From Arthrobacter gengyunqii (GTDB lineage Bacteria; Actinomycetota; Actinomycetes; Actinomycetales; Micrococcaceae): a stretch of 64,000 nucleotides of DNA. A model generated the notes under the pieces. That model was not told the DNA's origin, did not search any database, and saw only the letters and a program-made list of their open reading frames with translations. Every line of letters begins with the position of its first letter. Position 1 is the first letter of the stretch. A program made the position numbers and the translations under genes. The stretch spans positions 2,480,001-2,544,000 of the forward strand of contig NZ_CP095461.1 of NCBI RefSeq assembly GCF_023022985.1. The letters run 5' to 3'. Of this stretch, positions 1 through 8,378 are shown piece after piece.

Positions 1-3000
1 CGCAGGGGCTTGAGCGCCGGTAAAGGAAATGCTCCGGCGCATCTGGAGGCGGTCACCTTGCCCTGCAGTAGCTTCCGCATGGATTCTGCGGAGAAGAGGG
101 ATAGCTGAATTTAGGTGAGAGATCTGCCCCTCCCCCGGTACAGCCAAAGTATGCCCGGGTACGTCCAGCTGCTCGTCAGTAAACGAGAGTTCATCCCACG
201 TTCCGAAGCTCTCTGAGGTGAGGAGATCCTCGTATGCGGTGCGATCATCAAGATCAGCGACAAAGGGGCCCATCCATGAAACCCCGTTGCTGGACAAGAC
301 ATCGTGCGTCAACTGCGAGCTGTCCACGCCAACCGTCCCCGCCGGCAAAATGACGCCCTCATCGGCCCTGTCGTACACGATTACGTTCGGCAACACTGTC
401 AGCTTGCTGACGGAGGCAACCGCCGCCGCCGTCAGAGCATCCAGTTGGAGGGCATAGCCACTATGCTGCGGAGCTGTGACGGTCAATCCCGCGGTCCGCA
501 GAACATAGGCAAGCCGGTGCGCGGCCGTATGCCCGCGGTGCACCAGACGGTAGGCGAGCCAGGCATCATGTATTCGCGCCTCTTCATCATTCATCCATCG
601 GTCTGCGAGGATGGCGGCTTCACTTGAGGACTTGACCGAATATACAAGGCCCGCCATAACATCCTCGACACCACGGCCGCGCCCGCTAATGATCGTTGAA
701 CCCGATGCCGCCAACTCGACCACGCGGCGAGAGAACATTGTGGGAGATTCAGCCACGGAGTTCACATTGATATGGACAGGATGCGCCTTATAAGCCTCCA
801 CCATCTCAAGGTACCCAAGACCTTCGGACACGTACCGGTTCAGCTCAGCCGGGAACCTGTAGGGACTGTTGGGGTTGAGCAGCTGCCGGTCATAAATCGT
901 GAGACCAAAGGGCTTGACCGCGTCCAGAAGCTGCCCCAGTTCCTGCGAGCGTTCCTTGTAGCGCTCTCCGTAGAAGGTCCCGGCGTACGCTACGGAATGG
1001 CTGTATGCCCGTCTCGAGGGCAAGGGATTGTGGATTTTAGGCTGAGCGTAAAACGGCAGGGAAGAAATGCTCTTGACGTTCGGGCCAGCGAGCTCCGCGT
1101 AGTCATTGATACAGTCTGCGTCAGTCGTGAAGATGTGATCGAAATGTTTGGCACTGTTCTTAAACCGGTTGAAGTGCACCGGGTCTTCCTTGTTCCAAAA
1201 GATTGTCGGGATTGCTCGCTCTCGACAATACGCCAGGAGATCCCGCATAGTGCTAAATTGCTCATCGCTGTAAAAGCCGACCCGCTGGTTCCATTCGTTG
1301 TCGATGCCTTCCCAAGCGGATTCCACCAGCAACGCGTCCGCAGGGGCGTCTTCCAGCTGTTCGCGCCAGGAGCCGGGACGGAGTTCCAGCAGGTCCGTTT
1401 CAGGGCGCAGACCTTCGGTTGTAAAGGTATCCGCGACGATGGCCAGCCGCATTTGTCGAAGCGTAGGAGCCGCATCGTCGGCGTGGCGGTAGCCTTCCAG
1501 GACGTTTCCATATGCCTCTATGGCCAGTTTGCCGGAAAGGTCCCATGTACGTTCCTGCACGGTCCAGAGCCGTGCACGCCGTCCTAGTACGCTCTGCAGC
1601 TCCGGATCGTCGAGTAGCCGCAGTATCCCTTCTGCCAGGGAATTAGGGTTCGAGGGTTCCACGAGGATTGCCCTGTGTTCATCCTGTCCTGCAAGGTCAA
1701 TAAGTGGAGCAACCCTGGTGAGGACCAGCGCTTTGGCACATGCCATTGCTTCCAAGGGCTTAAGTGGGGACACCAGTTCCGTAACCGGCAGGCTGAGGCG
1801 GGGGCAGGGCATGACATCGAAAATACTGATGTAATTGGAGATGTCTTCGGCAGGAACGCGTCCCGTAAAGGTGACAGTTTCCGTGAGTTGGAGAGCCTCT
1901 GACTCAGCTTTCAGGCTGTCGAGCTCAGGTCCGTCTCCCACCAGCACGACGCGGAGGTCCCGCCCGGAGTCGACCATTCTGCGTGTGGCCTTCAGGAGGG
2001 CGGACAGCCCCTCGTAATGGACCATGCTCCCGGCGTACCCGATCACCGGCACATCGGCAGGCAGGTTAAGCTTCGCCCGCAGAGGAAGGTATGGCGGCAT
2101 CGGGGTGAAGTCAGTTGTGTCCACTGCGTTAGGCAGCAAAGTGATCTTGTCTGCGTCCACTCCCCTGCGGACAAGCTCTTCCTTGATCTGAGCCGTGATG
2201 GCGAACACGTGATCAGCATGACGAGCAACGAGGGTCTCCATGCGTTCCGAGAATTTGTATCGCTCAGACTCTTCCCACCCGGGGCGTCCCGATGCACCGG
2301 TGACTTCCCAGAGTCCGCGCACCTCATAAACGAAGGGGATACCCAATCGGCGTGACGCTATCAACGCCGGAAGTGCGGTCACATAGTTGGATGCTGAGTG
2401 GATCAGTGACGCTCGCTGACGCTGTGCCTCCCGAACGTAAGTATCGATTGCGGCAAGAAGGTAGTGGTCGAGCCTGTCGTCGGTCCAGCTGAGGCAGGGG
2501 TTGTAAACATGTTCCACGCCGTTGATGGTCTTCGTGAAGCGACCGACCACTGGTTTCTTCACATCAACCTTGACGTCCCATGGGTATCCCGGACGGGCCA
2601 TGGTCACCACGTCTTTCCCTTGGCCGGTGAGGCCGCGGATGACGCCGGCAGTTCGGGTCGAATAGCCGTTGCTGTTGAAGTGGCCGGTGCTGTGGGCACA
2701 GTAAAGTACCCGGTTCCTTTCCACTTGATATCCTGCGTTTGGCTGCCGGGGCGGGATCTGAGGCTCGTTCCGGAGGAGCTCATCAAACCCCATGATGACC
2801 CGCACCAGTCTGGCATCCTTAACGGATAGTCCGGTTAGGAGTTCGCTGTTGGCTCGGATCACCGCGGCTGGTTCGGAGATCTTCCCAAGGACGAAGTAGG
2901 AGTGATTGGCGAACCGCAGGATGTTCTCCAGTGTGCCGTTTGTTTCAATTGCCTCACGATACGTTTTATTGAGCATTACAGGGTCCACCGGCGGCGCAGC

Positions 3001-3420
3001 CACGATCGTGTCCCCCGCCACGCCGCCACCTACCGGTTGTGTGGCTGAGGTACTGTCAACGCTCGTCGGCAGTGCCGGCCCTGTCGGCGAAGCTCGGCGT
3101 ATCGCTTTCACGACAAGCCGTGCAGGCAAAGTTACGGCCCGGCCGGCTTTGACGCTTGTGGAATTCCTTAGCGCCGTCAGAGTTTTTTTCAGTTTCAGGT
3201 TTTCCGCACGGAGCTTGTGCTCGCGCGCTTCAAGAGCAGCCAGTTGCTGTTTGTACTTCGCGAGCTCACTTCGAAGCTGGACAACTTGTTGGGAATCACG
3301 TCTGCTTCGAATCAGCAGGTGCTCGTAGTCGCTGACCAACTGATCGAAGTTTGGCATGTACTTTGCCCGCTGAGCTTCCTTCTGCGGAGAGAAGGCCTGC
3401 TGTTCATCCTGGTGCTTCAT
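1..3420 (-). CDS. Giant multidomain glycosyltransferase (coiled coil + GT4 + CgeB-like), 3' end outside window
   Basis: The minus frame starting at the ATG at 3420 is open for 1140 codons and still open at base 1, so the C-terminus is missing. Residues about 15-90 form a charged coiled coil. About 235-600 read as a GT4 glycosyltransferase: an acceptor half with RPGYPWD and YEVRGLWE, then a donor half with LPNAVD, FTGRVP and PLKPLEAMAC. From about 660 a second, CgeB-like glycosyltransferase follows, with LLVESAW, the hallmark FWNKEDP at 741-747, and INVNSVAESPTMFSRRVVELAASG. After it comes a degenerate stretch around ADLDDRTAYEDLL that resembles the GT2 tail of the protein at 4722-6617. It lies 42 bp after the UDP-ManNAc dehydrogenase gene, in the same direction, preceded by a weak AGGG site. 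Inferred role: cytoplasmic transferase adding two or more sugars to a surface glycan. Sugar specificity cannot be read. Confidence 0.85.
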   Translation of the reverse strand, partial: MKHQDEQQAFSPQKEAQRAKYMPNFDQLVSDYEHLLIRSRRDSQQVVQLRSELAKYKQQLAALEAREHKLRAENLKLKKTLTALRNSTSVKAGRAVTLPARLVVKAIRRASPTGPALPTSVDSTSATQPVGGGVAGDTIVAAPPVDPVMLNKTYREAIETNGTLENILRFANHSYFVLGKISEPAAVIRANSELLTGLSVKDARLVRVIMGFDELLRNEPQIPPRQPNAGYQVERNRVLYCAHSTGHFNSNGYSTRTAGVIRGLTGQGKDVVTMARPGYPWDVKVDVKKPVVGRFTKTINGVEHVYNPCLSWTDDRLDHYLLAAIDTYVREAQRQRASLIHSASNYVTALPALIASRRLGIPFVYEVRGLWEVTGASGRPGWEESERYKFSERMETLVARHADHVFAITAQIKEELVRRGVDADKITLLPNAVDTTDFTPMPPYLPLRAKLNLPADVPVIGYAGSMVHYEGLSALLKATRRMVDSGRDLRVVLVGDGPELDSLKAESEALQLTETVTFTGRVPAEDISNYISIFDVMPCPRLSLPVTELVSPLKPLEAMACAKALVLTRVAPLIDLAGQDEHRAILVEPSNPNSLAEGILRLLDDPELQSVLGRRARLWTVQERTWDLSGKLAIEAYGNVLEGYRHADDAAPTLRQMRLAIVADTFTTEGLRPETDLLELRPGSWREQLEDAPADALLVESAWEGIDNEWNQRVGFYSDEQFSTMRDLLAYCRERAIPTIFWNKEDPVHFNRFKNSAKHFDHIFTTDADCINDYAELAGPNVKSISSLPFYAQPKIHNPLPSRRAYSHSVAYAGTFYGERYKERSQELGQLLDAVKPFGLTIYDRQLLNPNSPYRFPAELNRYVSEGLGYLEMVEAYKAHPVHINVNSVAESPTMFSRRVVELAASGSTIISGRGRGVEDVMAGLVYSVKSSSEAAILADRWMNDEEARIHDAWLAYRLVHRGHTAAHRLAYVLRTAGLTVTAPQHSGYALQLDALTAAAVASVSKLTVLPNVIVYDRADEGVILPAGTVGVDSSQLTHDVLSSNGVSWMGPFVADLDDRTAYEDLLTSESFGTWDELSFTDEQLDVPGHTLAVPGEGQISHLNSAIPLLRRIHAEATAGQGDRLQMRRSISFTGAQAPA

Positions 3421-3462
3421 TAATAACCCTGCCGTTACTTTGCCTGCCTGTACTGACTGCTT

Positions 3463-4710
3463 TTAGCGCCAGATGCCGCGTGTATCGATGACCTTCTTGT
3501 TTCGCAGCAGTTCCATATCCAGCTGCTTGAACGAATCATGGTCAACAAGCAAAAGAACGACGTCAGCTGCCTCTATGGCATCTTCCGTGGAATGGAGCTC
3601 GATGGCTCCATCCTGCGAGAGCGCCGGTGGAAGGTGGTCGACGTGGGGCTCTGCAACGAGCACACGGACGCCTTCCATCTGTGCCAGATCACGAACGATG
3701 GCGATGGCCGGCGACTCGCGTAGGTCATCGATGTTCGCCTTGAAGGCCAATCCGAGTGCGGCAACCGTTGGCGTCGGTTTTTCGGCGGGCAGGTTTTTCC
3801 GCACCTGGTCCAGGACCCACTGTGGCTTGGCATCGTTGGATTCTCGTGCCTGCCGAATGAGCTTTGCTTCTTCAGGAGCACTGGCCACGATGAACCACGG
3901 GTCCACAGCGATGCAGTGTCCGCCAACTCCCGGGCCGGGCTGCAGGATATTGACGCGTGGATGATGGTTAGCCAACTCGATGAGTTCCCAGACATCTATG
4001 TTTAGTTTCTCGCTGATGACCGAGAGCTCGTTGGCGAACGCAATATTCACGTCGCGGAACGAATTTTCCACAAGCTTCGCCATTTCCGCTGTGACAGAAT
4101 CCGTCAGGTGCATCTCACCCTGGCAGAAGGATAGGTAGAGATCCCGAGCCATCTCTGCCGCGGTCCGAGTCAGACCGCCGATAATACGGTCATTAGTCAC
4201 CAGCTCAATCATCACCCGCCCCGGGAGAACCCGCTCAGGGCAGTGCGCCACATGAATGACCGGCAATTCCGATTCCGGATCCAGAGACAGGTCGGGGCGC
4301 AGGGAGATAAGGTAATCGCCCAAGTGCTTGGTGGCCCCGGGAGGCGAGGTTGATTCGAGAATGATCAGTTCGTCGCCGATAAGCTGCGGGGCGATATTCC
4401 TGGCCGCTGCCTCAATGTAAGAGAGGTCTGCGCTTCTATCTGATTTGAAGGGCGTAGGTACTGCCACTATGTAAGCATCTGCCACAGGAGTGTCCAACGT
4501 TGCCTTGAGTTTTCCCTGGCTAACCGCCCCGGCAACCTGTGTAGCCAAGTCTGGCTCAACGAAGGGCACTTCGCCGCGGTTGATGGCCTCGACGGACGAC
4601 GCCTTGACGTCCACGCCTATCACGTTAATCCCGTTGGATGCCAGCACAGCCGCTGTGGGCAGGCCTATATATCCTAGGCCGATAACGGCCACAGTCTCGA
4701 TGGTGCGCAT
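3463..4710 (-). CDS. wecC: UDP-N-acetyl-D-mannosamine dehydrogenase (WecC-like)
   Basis: Nucleotide-sugar dehydrogenase of 415 aa that oxidises C6 of a UDP-HexNAc in two NAD-dependent steps, most likely UDP-ManNAc to UDP-ManNAcA. Visible features are the N-terminal Rossmann motif GLGYIGLP (11-18), the central AEMAKLVENSFRDVNIAFANE block with the conserved Lys (K212), the catalytic Cys in GPGVGGHC (C266), and a C-terminal UDP-binding domain with FKANIDDLRESPA. The ATG at 4710 follows AGGGGA and is preferred to an upstream ATG that would overlap the previous gene. No WecB epimerase is in the window. UDP-GalNAc or UDP-GlcNAc dehydrogenase is the alternative. It sits inside the glycan operon, so it probably supplies an acidic sugar to the neighbouring transferases. 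Confidence 0.85.
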   Translation of the reverse strand: MRTIETVAVIGLGYIGLPTAAVLASNGINVIGVDVKASSVEAINRGEVPFVEPDLATQVAGAVSQGKLKATLDTPVADAYIVAVPTPFKSDRSADLSYIEAAARNIAPQLIGDELIILESTSPPGATKHLGDYLISLRPDLSLDPESELPVIHVAHCPERVLPGRVMIELVTNDRIIGGLTRTAAEMARDLYLSFCQGEMHLTDSVTAEMAKLVENSFRDVNIAFANELSVISEKLNIDVWELIELANHHPRVNILQPGPGVGGHCIAVDPWFIVASAPEEAKLIRQARESNDAKPQWVLDQVRKNLPAEKPTPTVAALGLAFKANIDDLRESPAIAIVRDLAQMEGVRVLVAEPHVDHLPPALSQDGAIELHSTEDAIEAADVVLLLVDHDSFKQLDMELLRNKKVIDTRGIWR

Positions 4711-4721
4711 GTGGTTTTCCC

Positions 4722-6617
4722 CTATATACCTACGTGATCCTTCGGCGAACCGAAGAACACGACATTTCCCGACGCCGTGATTTTTGCATCGGGGATTTTC
4801 CATGTGTGATCCGCGTTGCCGCGGTACTGAAAGTAATTGAAGCGGTCGCCCGAATAGATTCGGCCGCCGTTGCTCCTAACCTCGCGGAGAAAAGCAGTGT
4901 CTTCCCCGAGCGAGAGTCCCTGAAATTGTACATTCTCAAAAACATCTCTACGGCCTGTAATAGTTGGCCCCATCACGGCGCTCGTGAACCGGTGCTCACG
5001 ATCGGCGTACCGGAGGACGGTGACGTCGGATTCTGCGACAAACACATAGTGAGCTTGTTTGCCGACAACATCCGCCTTCGAATAGGACAATGCGTGGACC
5101 ATGTCCATCATGTAGTTGGGCGCATAGAAATCATCATCATCCATTTTGGAAAGCACTGATCCCGACGAAGCAGCCACACAGTCATTGAGGCAGTCACCTA
5201 GAGGAACGGTTCGTGGCCGTTCCAGTACTTGGACCCTCTCGACGCCAAATTCACGTTGCAGGTCCCGCACTTCATACGCTGGCAGGTGGAACCCGTGTGT
5301 GGCCAGAATCAGTTCAGTCTCCACGCCGGCCAGGTTGCCTATAGATTGAAATAGACTGCGCATTTGGTGCGGTCTGATCGTGGAAACGAGCAGGGATACG
5401 TCCGGCACGCTGACCGGAATCGTATGGCTTGGCAGCACCGCTGAAATGACCTGCTCCGCTCTATGCGCGTAGGTGTGATCAGACCAGATGCGCCGCTGCG
5501 CTCTGTGGAGCTGGCGGTCCGACAGCTCTGGATTCCGAATTATGGATTCCATTACCTGTTCAGCGTGTTCAGCTGTCTCAACAATGAACTGTTCACCTGC
5601 CCCCCATGTCTGACCCAAAGCGAGGCTTGGTGTGCTGACCACTGAAGTTCCTGCAGCGGAGATCTCGAAGATCCGCCTTGCGCACATCGTCGGTGAATCC
5701 ACAACGGAATTGACATTTAGGAAGACCTTGAAGGCCTTATAAGCGGTCAACATCTCGGTATAAGAGAGTGACCCCCTGACAAATTGTTCCAGGTCGCCGG
5801 GGAAGCGGTAATCAGCGCTCTTGTCCGCATGGCGCGAGAATATCTCGAGGCCAGCAGCGCTCTTGGCCTCCAGCCGCGTGGCCGCTCTGAGCAACAGTTC
5901 GAGTTGTTCACGCCGTTCAGGAAATTTGTGGGCAAAGTACATTCCGGCGAAGGCCACGCCGCGTTCGTGCCAACCGTTTCTGGGACGGACCGGGTTGTGC
6001 AGAGCGGGCTGGGCAGCAAACTGTAAGACACCTACGCGGTCGTGTCCCAGATCATTTCGATAATGAGGAAGCCGATCGGAATCGCTGGTGAACACGTAGT
6101 CAAAAAGTTTCGCAGCCGCCAGGAAATCCCGGTAATGGGGCGGATCCTCCTTGTTCCAGAAGACAGTTGGGATGCCCAAAGCTTTGCACTTCTCAAGGAG
6201 CGCTACAAAGTTCTTCTTCGGACCGGACGATCCCGCTAGCTCATACTTCCATTGCCCGCTGTTGCCGTTCCACGCCGATTCAACAAACAAAATGTCCGGC
6301 TTACTGACTTCGAGCTCCGACTCCCAAGTTGCCCGATGGAGAGAGACTTGGTTCCATTCGTATTGGAAGGCCAGGCTGGAAAATTCGTCCAAGATGACGG
6401 CGACAGTCAGGTCGCTGCGTCTGACACCGCCTATACCTACGTCGTAGGGTTCAAACGTCAGCTGCTTGCCCTTGCCGAAGAACGAAACACGGTGTCTCTT
6501 GACAGCCGCCGAAGCACCGTGCGCCACATTCGAACCCTGGTGCTTGCGCAGTTGTTCGAATCCGCCGGTCCGAAAGTGCCACAGTAGAGTTCGTAGCCTT
6601 CGTAGGTCGATTGTCAC
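4722..6617 (-). CDS. CgeB-like glycosyltransferase fused to a GT2-type domain
   Basis: Protein of 631 aa with two transferase modules. The N-terminal half is CgeB-like, with ILFVESAWNGNSGQW, IPTVFWNKEDPPHYRDF and the donor-side FLNVNSVVDSPTMCARRIFEISAAG. The C-terminal half (about 410-631) is a GT2-like domain with VSLLVSTIRPHQM, an acidic metal-binding stretch KMDDDDFYAPNYM and a late GEDTAFLREV block. It starts at a GTG that overlaps the stop of the ABC ATPase gene (GTGA), so translation is coupled. It is a paralogue of the C-terminal half of the protein at 1-3420 and of the protein at 44471-46816, but only here does the GT2 module look intact. Role in surface glycan assembly is inferred from motifs and neighbours. 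Confidence 0.85.
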   Translation of the reverse strand: MTIDLRRLRTLLWHFRTGGFEQLRKHQGSNVAHGASAAVKRHRVSFFGKGKQLTFEPYDVGIGGVRRSDLTVAVILDEFSSLAFQYEWNQVSLHRATWESELEVSKPDILFVESAWNGNSGQWKYELAGSSGPKKNFVALLEKCKALGIPTVFWNKEDPPHYRDFLAAAKLFDYVFTSDSDRLPHYRNDLGHDRVGVLQFAAQPALHNPVRPRNGWHERGVAFAGMYFAHKFPERREQLELLLRAATRLEAKSAAGLEIFSRHADKSADYRFPGDLEQFVRGSLSYTEMLTAYKAFKVFLNVNSVVDSPTMCARRIFEISAAGTSVVSTPSLALGQTWGAGEQFIVETAEHAEQVMESIIRNPELSDRQLHRAQRRIWSDHTYAHRAEQVISAVLPSHTIPVSVPDVSLLVSTIRPHQMRSLFQSIGNLAGVETELILATHGFHLPAYEVRDLQREFGVERVQVLERPRTVPLGDCLNDCVAASSGSVLSKMDDDDFYAPNYMMDMVHALSYSKADVVGKQAHYVFVAESDVTVLRYADREHRFTSAVMGPTITGRRDVFENVQFQGLSLGEDTAFLREVRSNGGRIYSGDRFNYFQYRGNADHTWKIPDAKITASGNVVFFGSPKDHVGI

Positions 6618-7501
6618 GTTGTTACCTGCTTGCGCCGACCGGCAACTTTGGGCTGAATGTCAAGTATCTGTAGGTCACGAAGCATCCTCCGCCGAATTTT
6701 CCCGGCGGCAAACCGGTCCTTTTTGGCCAGCTCCGCTGTGTACTTCCGATACCAGTTAATTCCTTGCTCAGGCTCCCCGTCGTACAGCAGGTCTCCCTTG
6801 TCCAACCAAACCAGCCGGGTGCACAGATCACGGATCGTATTAAGGCTATGGCTCACCAGGAATACGCAACCTGCTTGAGCACGGACTTCGTCCATCCTCT
6901 TTTTTGTCCTGTCCTTGAATTCATCGTCACCGGTATTCAGTGCTTCATCGATAATAAGGATTTCTGGCTCGATGGAGACGGCGATGGCAAATCTGAGGCG
7001 TGAAGCCATGCCAGACGAGTACGACCGCATGGGGAGATGGATCGATTCCTCTAAACCCGAAAGCTCCATAATGGTGTCATACTTGTCCAAAATCTCTTCG
7101 TTGGACATTCCCATGGCTAGGCAGCCGAGCATGATGTTGTGTGCACCGGAAAGATCTGGCACAAGAGCCGCTGAAACACCCAGCATCATGGGTACAGATG
7201 ACGCAAAAACCTGCCCTTCCGTCGGCTTCACTTTGCCGCATATCAGCTTCATCAACGTGCTCTTACCCGAGCCATTGAGCCCGATCACGCCAATCACCTC
7301 GCCCTGCATGGCAACGAGAGAGAGTTCCTTCAAGGCCTGAACTTCTGTTCCTGAGCCTCGGCCAATTATCCGGGCAGCATTAGCTTTTATACCTCTACGA
7401 CTGACGGGACCGGAGGAGTCAACCTTATAAGTCATCGAAACCTTATCGATGACAACTGCAGGCGTCCCTTGCTGAAAGTCCAAATTACTCGTCCCGTCCA
7501 T
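6614..7501 (-). CDS. Polysaccharide ABC exporter, ATP-binding subunit (Wzt/TagH-like)
   Basis: ATPase of 295 aa that pairs with the adjacent permease to export a lipid-linked glycan across the membrane. It shows Walker [13 protein letters not shown], a degenerate signature SYSSGMASRLRFAIA, Walker B EILIIDEAL and an H-loop LVSHSLN, the pattern of the TagH/Wzt/RfbB branch rather than of importers. No long C-terminal carbohydrate-binding domain is present, so this is the short Wzt/TagH form. The ATG at 7501 is chosen because the longer frame runs deep into the permease gene; this start still overlaps the permease end by 17 bp. Coupled at its 3' end by GTGA to the glycosyltransferase at 4722-6617. 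Confidence 0.92.
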   Translation of the reverse strand: MDGTSNLDFQQGTPAVVIDKVSMTYKVDSSGPVSRRGIKANAARIIGRGSGTEVQALKELSLVAMQGEVIGVIGLNGSGKSTLMKLICGKVKPTEGQVFASSVPMMLGVSAALVPDLSGAHNIMLGCLAMGMSNEEILDKYDTIMELSGLEESIHLPMRSYSSGMASRLRFAIAVSIEPEILIIDEALNTGDDEFKDRTKKRMDEVRAQAGCVFLVSHSLNTIRDLCTRLVWLDKGDLLYDGEPEQGINWYRKYTAELAKKDRFAAGKIRRRMLRDLQILDIQPKVAGRRKQVTT

Positions 7502-8378
7502 ACGTCTCTTCACCCCGCCAAAAGAAGAAAATACCCACACAAAGAGATCCAAGTGACCATGCCAACAATGCCGCCCAATCCTGCCAGCGCGGCGCTTGGG
7601 CATACAGTAAGCAGTCCCTCACCATCGTGATGATGATGTACATAGGATTACCCTCGACAATTCTTAGAATCACGGGCCACTGCTCGTACCGGGTGATAGA
7701 AAACATCACGCATGAGGCGAACATCCAGAAGCGCATTAGGAAAGATATAACATGAACCAGATCATTAACTTTCGCGACCATCGGGGCCAGGAGCAACCCC
7801 AAGCCGAGGTTGAAGATGACCTGAAACACAATTACGGGCAGAATCAGGACCCATAGCCACGTGATCTTTTCTACTGGAGGCATAGCAATGATGAGCATGA
7901 GCATCATAAGGATGACAGGAATATTAGCTATGAACTCTCGTATATTCACCGCCAATGCTAGTGTGGCACGTGGAAAATTGAACGCCTGGATGACATTCTG
8001 GTTCGAAGAAATAATTCGAGATGTCGACACTATGGATCGAGTACTGAGCTGAAACAGAAAGATACCAATAATCAAGTATCCGAGAAAATTCTCAATTCCT
8101 CTGCTTGAGTCGAGGAGCAGCCCAAAAATTATCAGGTAGCCTAAGCCATTAAGCAGCGGGTCCAGCAGAAGCCAGGCGCTTCCCAGGCGGTCGCGCCGAT
8201 TGGCCGATTGCACGCGTGCCTTCGCGTCATAGAGAACGAAATGCCTGTAGCTCCACAGAGATACCAAGTAGTCGGTCAGCGTCGGCCTGGCACCTACTCG
8301 GGTCAACCCTTTCAAATCCAGGAGCACGGTCCGCTTGCGCGGGAGTTCTGCCGTACCTGCAGGCCGGGCGTCTGTCAC
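7485..8378 (-). CDS. Polysaccharide ABC exporter, permease subunit (Wzm/TagG-like)
   Basis: ABC-2 type integral membrane protein of about 297 aa, partner of the ATPase just downstream. About 55 cytoplasmic residues are followed by six hydrophobic segments (for example GYLIIFGLLL, FLGYLIIGIFLF, IPVILMMLMLIIA and LLAPMVAKVNDLVHV). The motif SAWLLLDPLLNGLGYLIIFG is typical of TagG/Wzm permeases. A GTG at 8378, preceded by AAGGT and overlapping the upstream stop as GTGA, is the best start; an ATG at 8435 would add 19 residues inside the previous gene. Its place between glycosyltransferases and the ATPase marks an ABC-transporter-dependent glycopolymer pathway. Confidence 0.9.
   Translation of the reverse strand: MTDARPAGTAELPRKRTVLLDLKGLTRVGARPTLTDYLVSLWSYRHFVLYDAKARVQSANRRDRLGSAWLLLDPLLNGLGYLIIFGLLLDSSRGIENFLGYLIIGIFLFQLSTRSIVSTSRIISSNQNVIQAFNFPRATLALAVNIREFIANIPVILMMLMLIIAMPPVEKITWLWVLILPVIVFQVIFNLGLGLLLAPMVAKVNDLVHVISFLMRFWMFASCVMFSITRYEQWPVILRIVEGNPMYIIITMVRDCLLYAQAPRWQDWAALLAWSLGSLCVGIFFFWRGEETYGRDE

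Noticed and set aside
772..1587. A 271-codon plus-strand frame
   Set aside because: Antisense to the CgeB-like module of the giant glycosyltransferase, whose minus frame contains clear family motifs.
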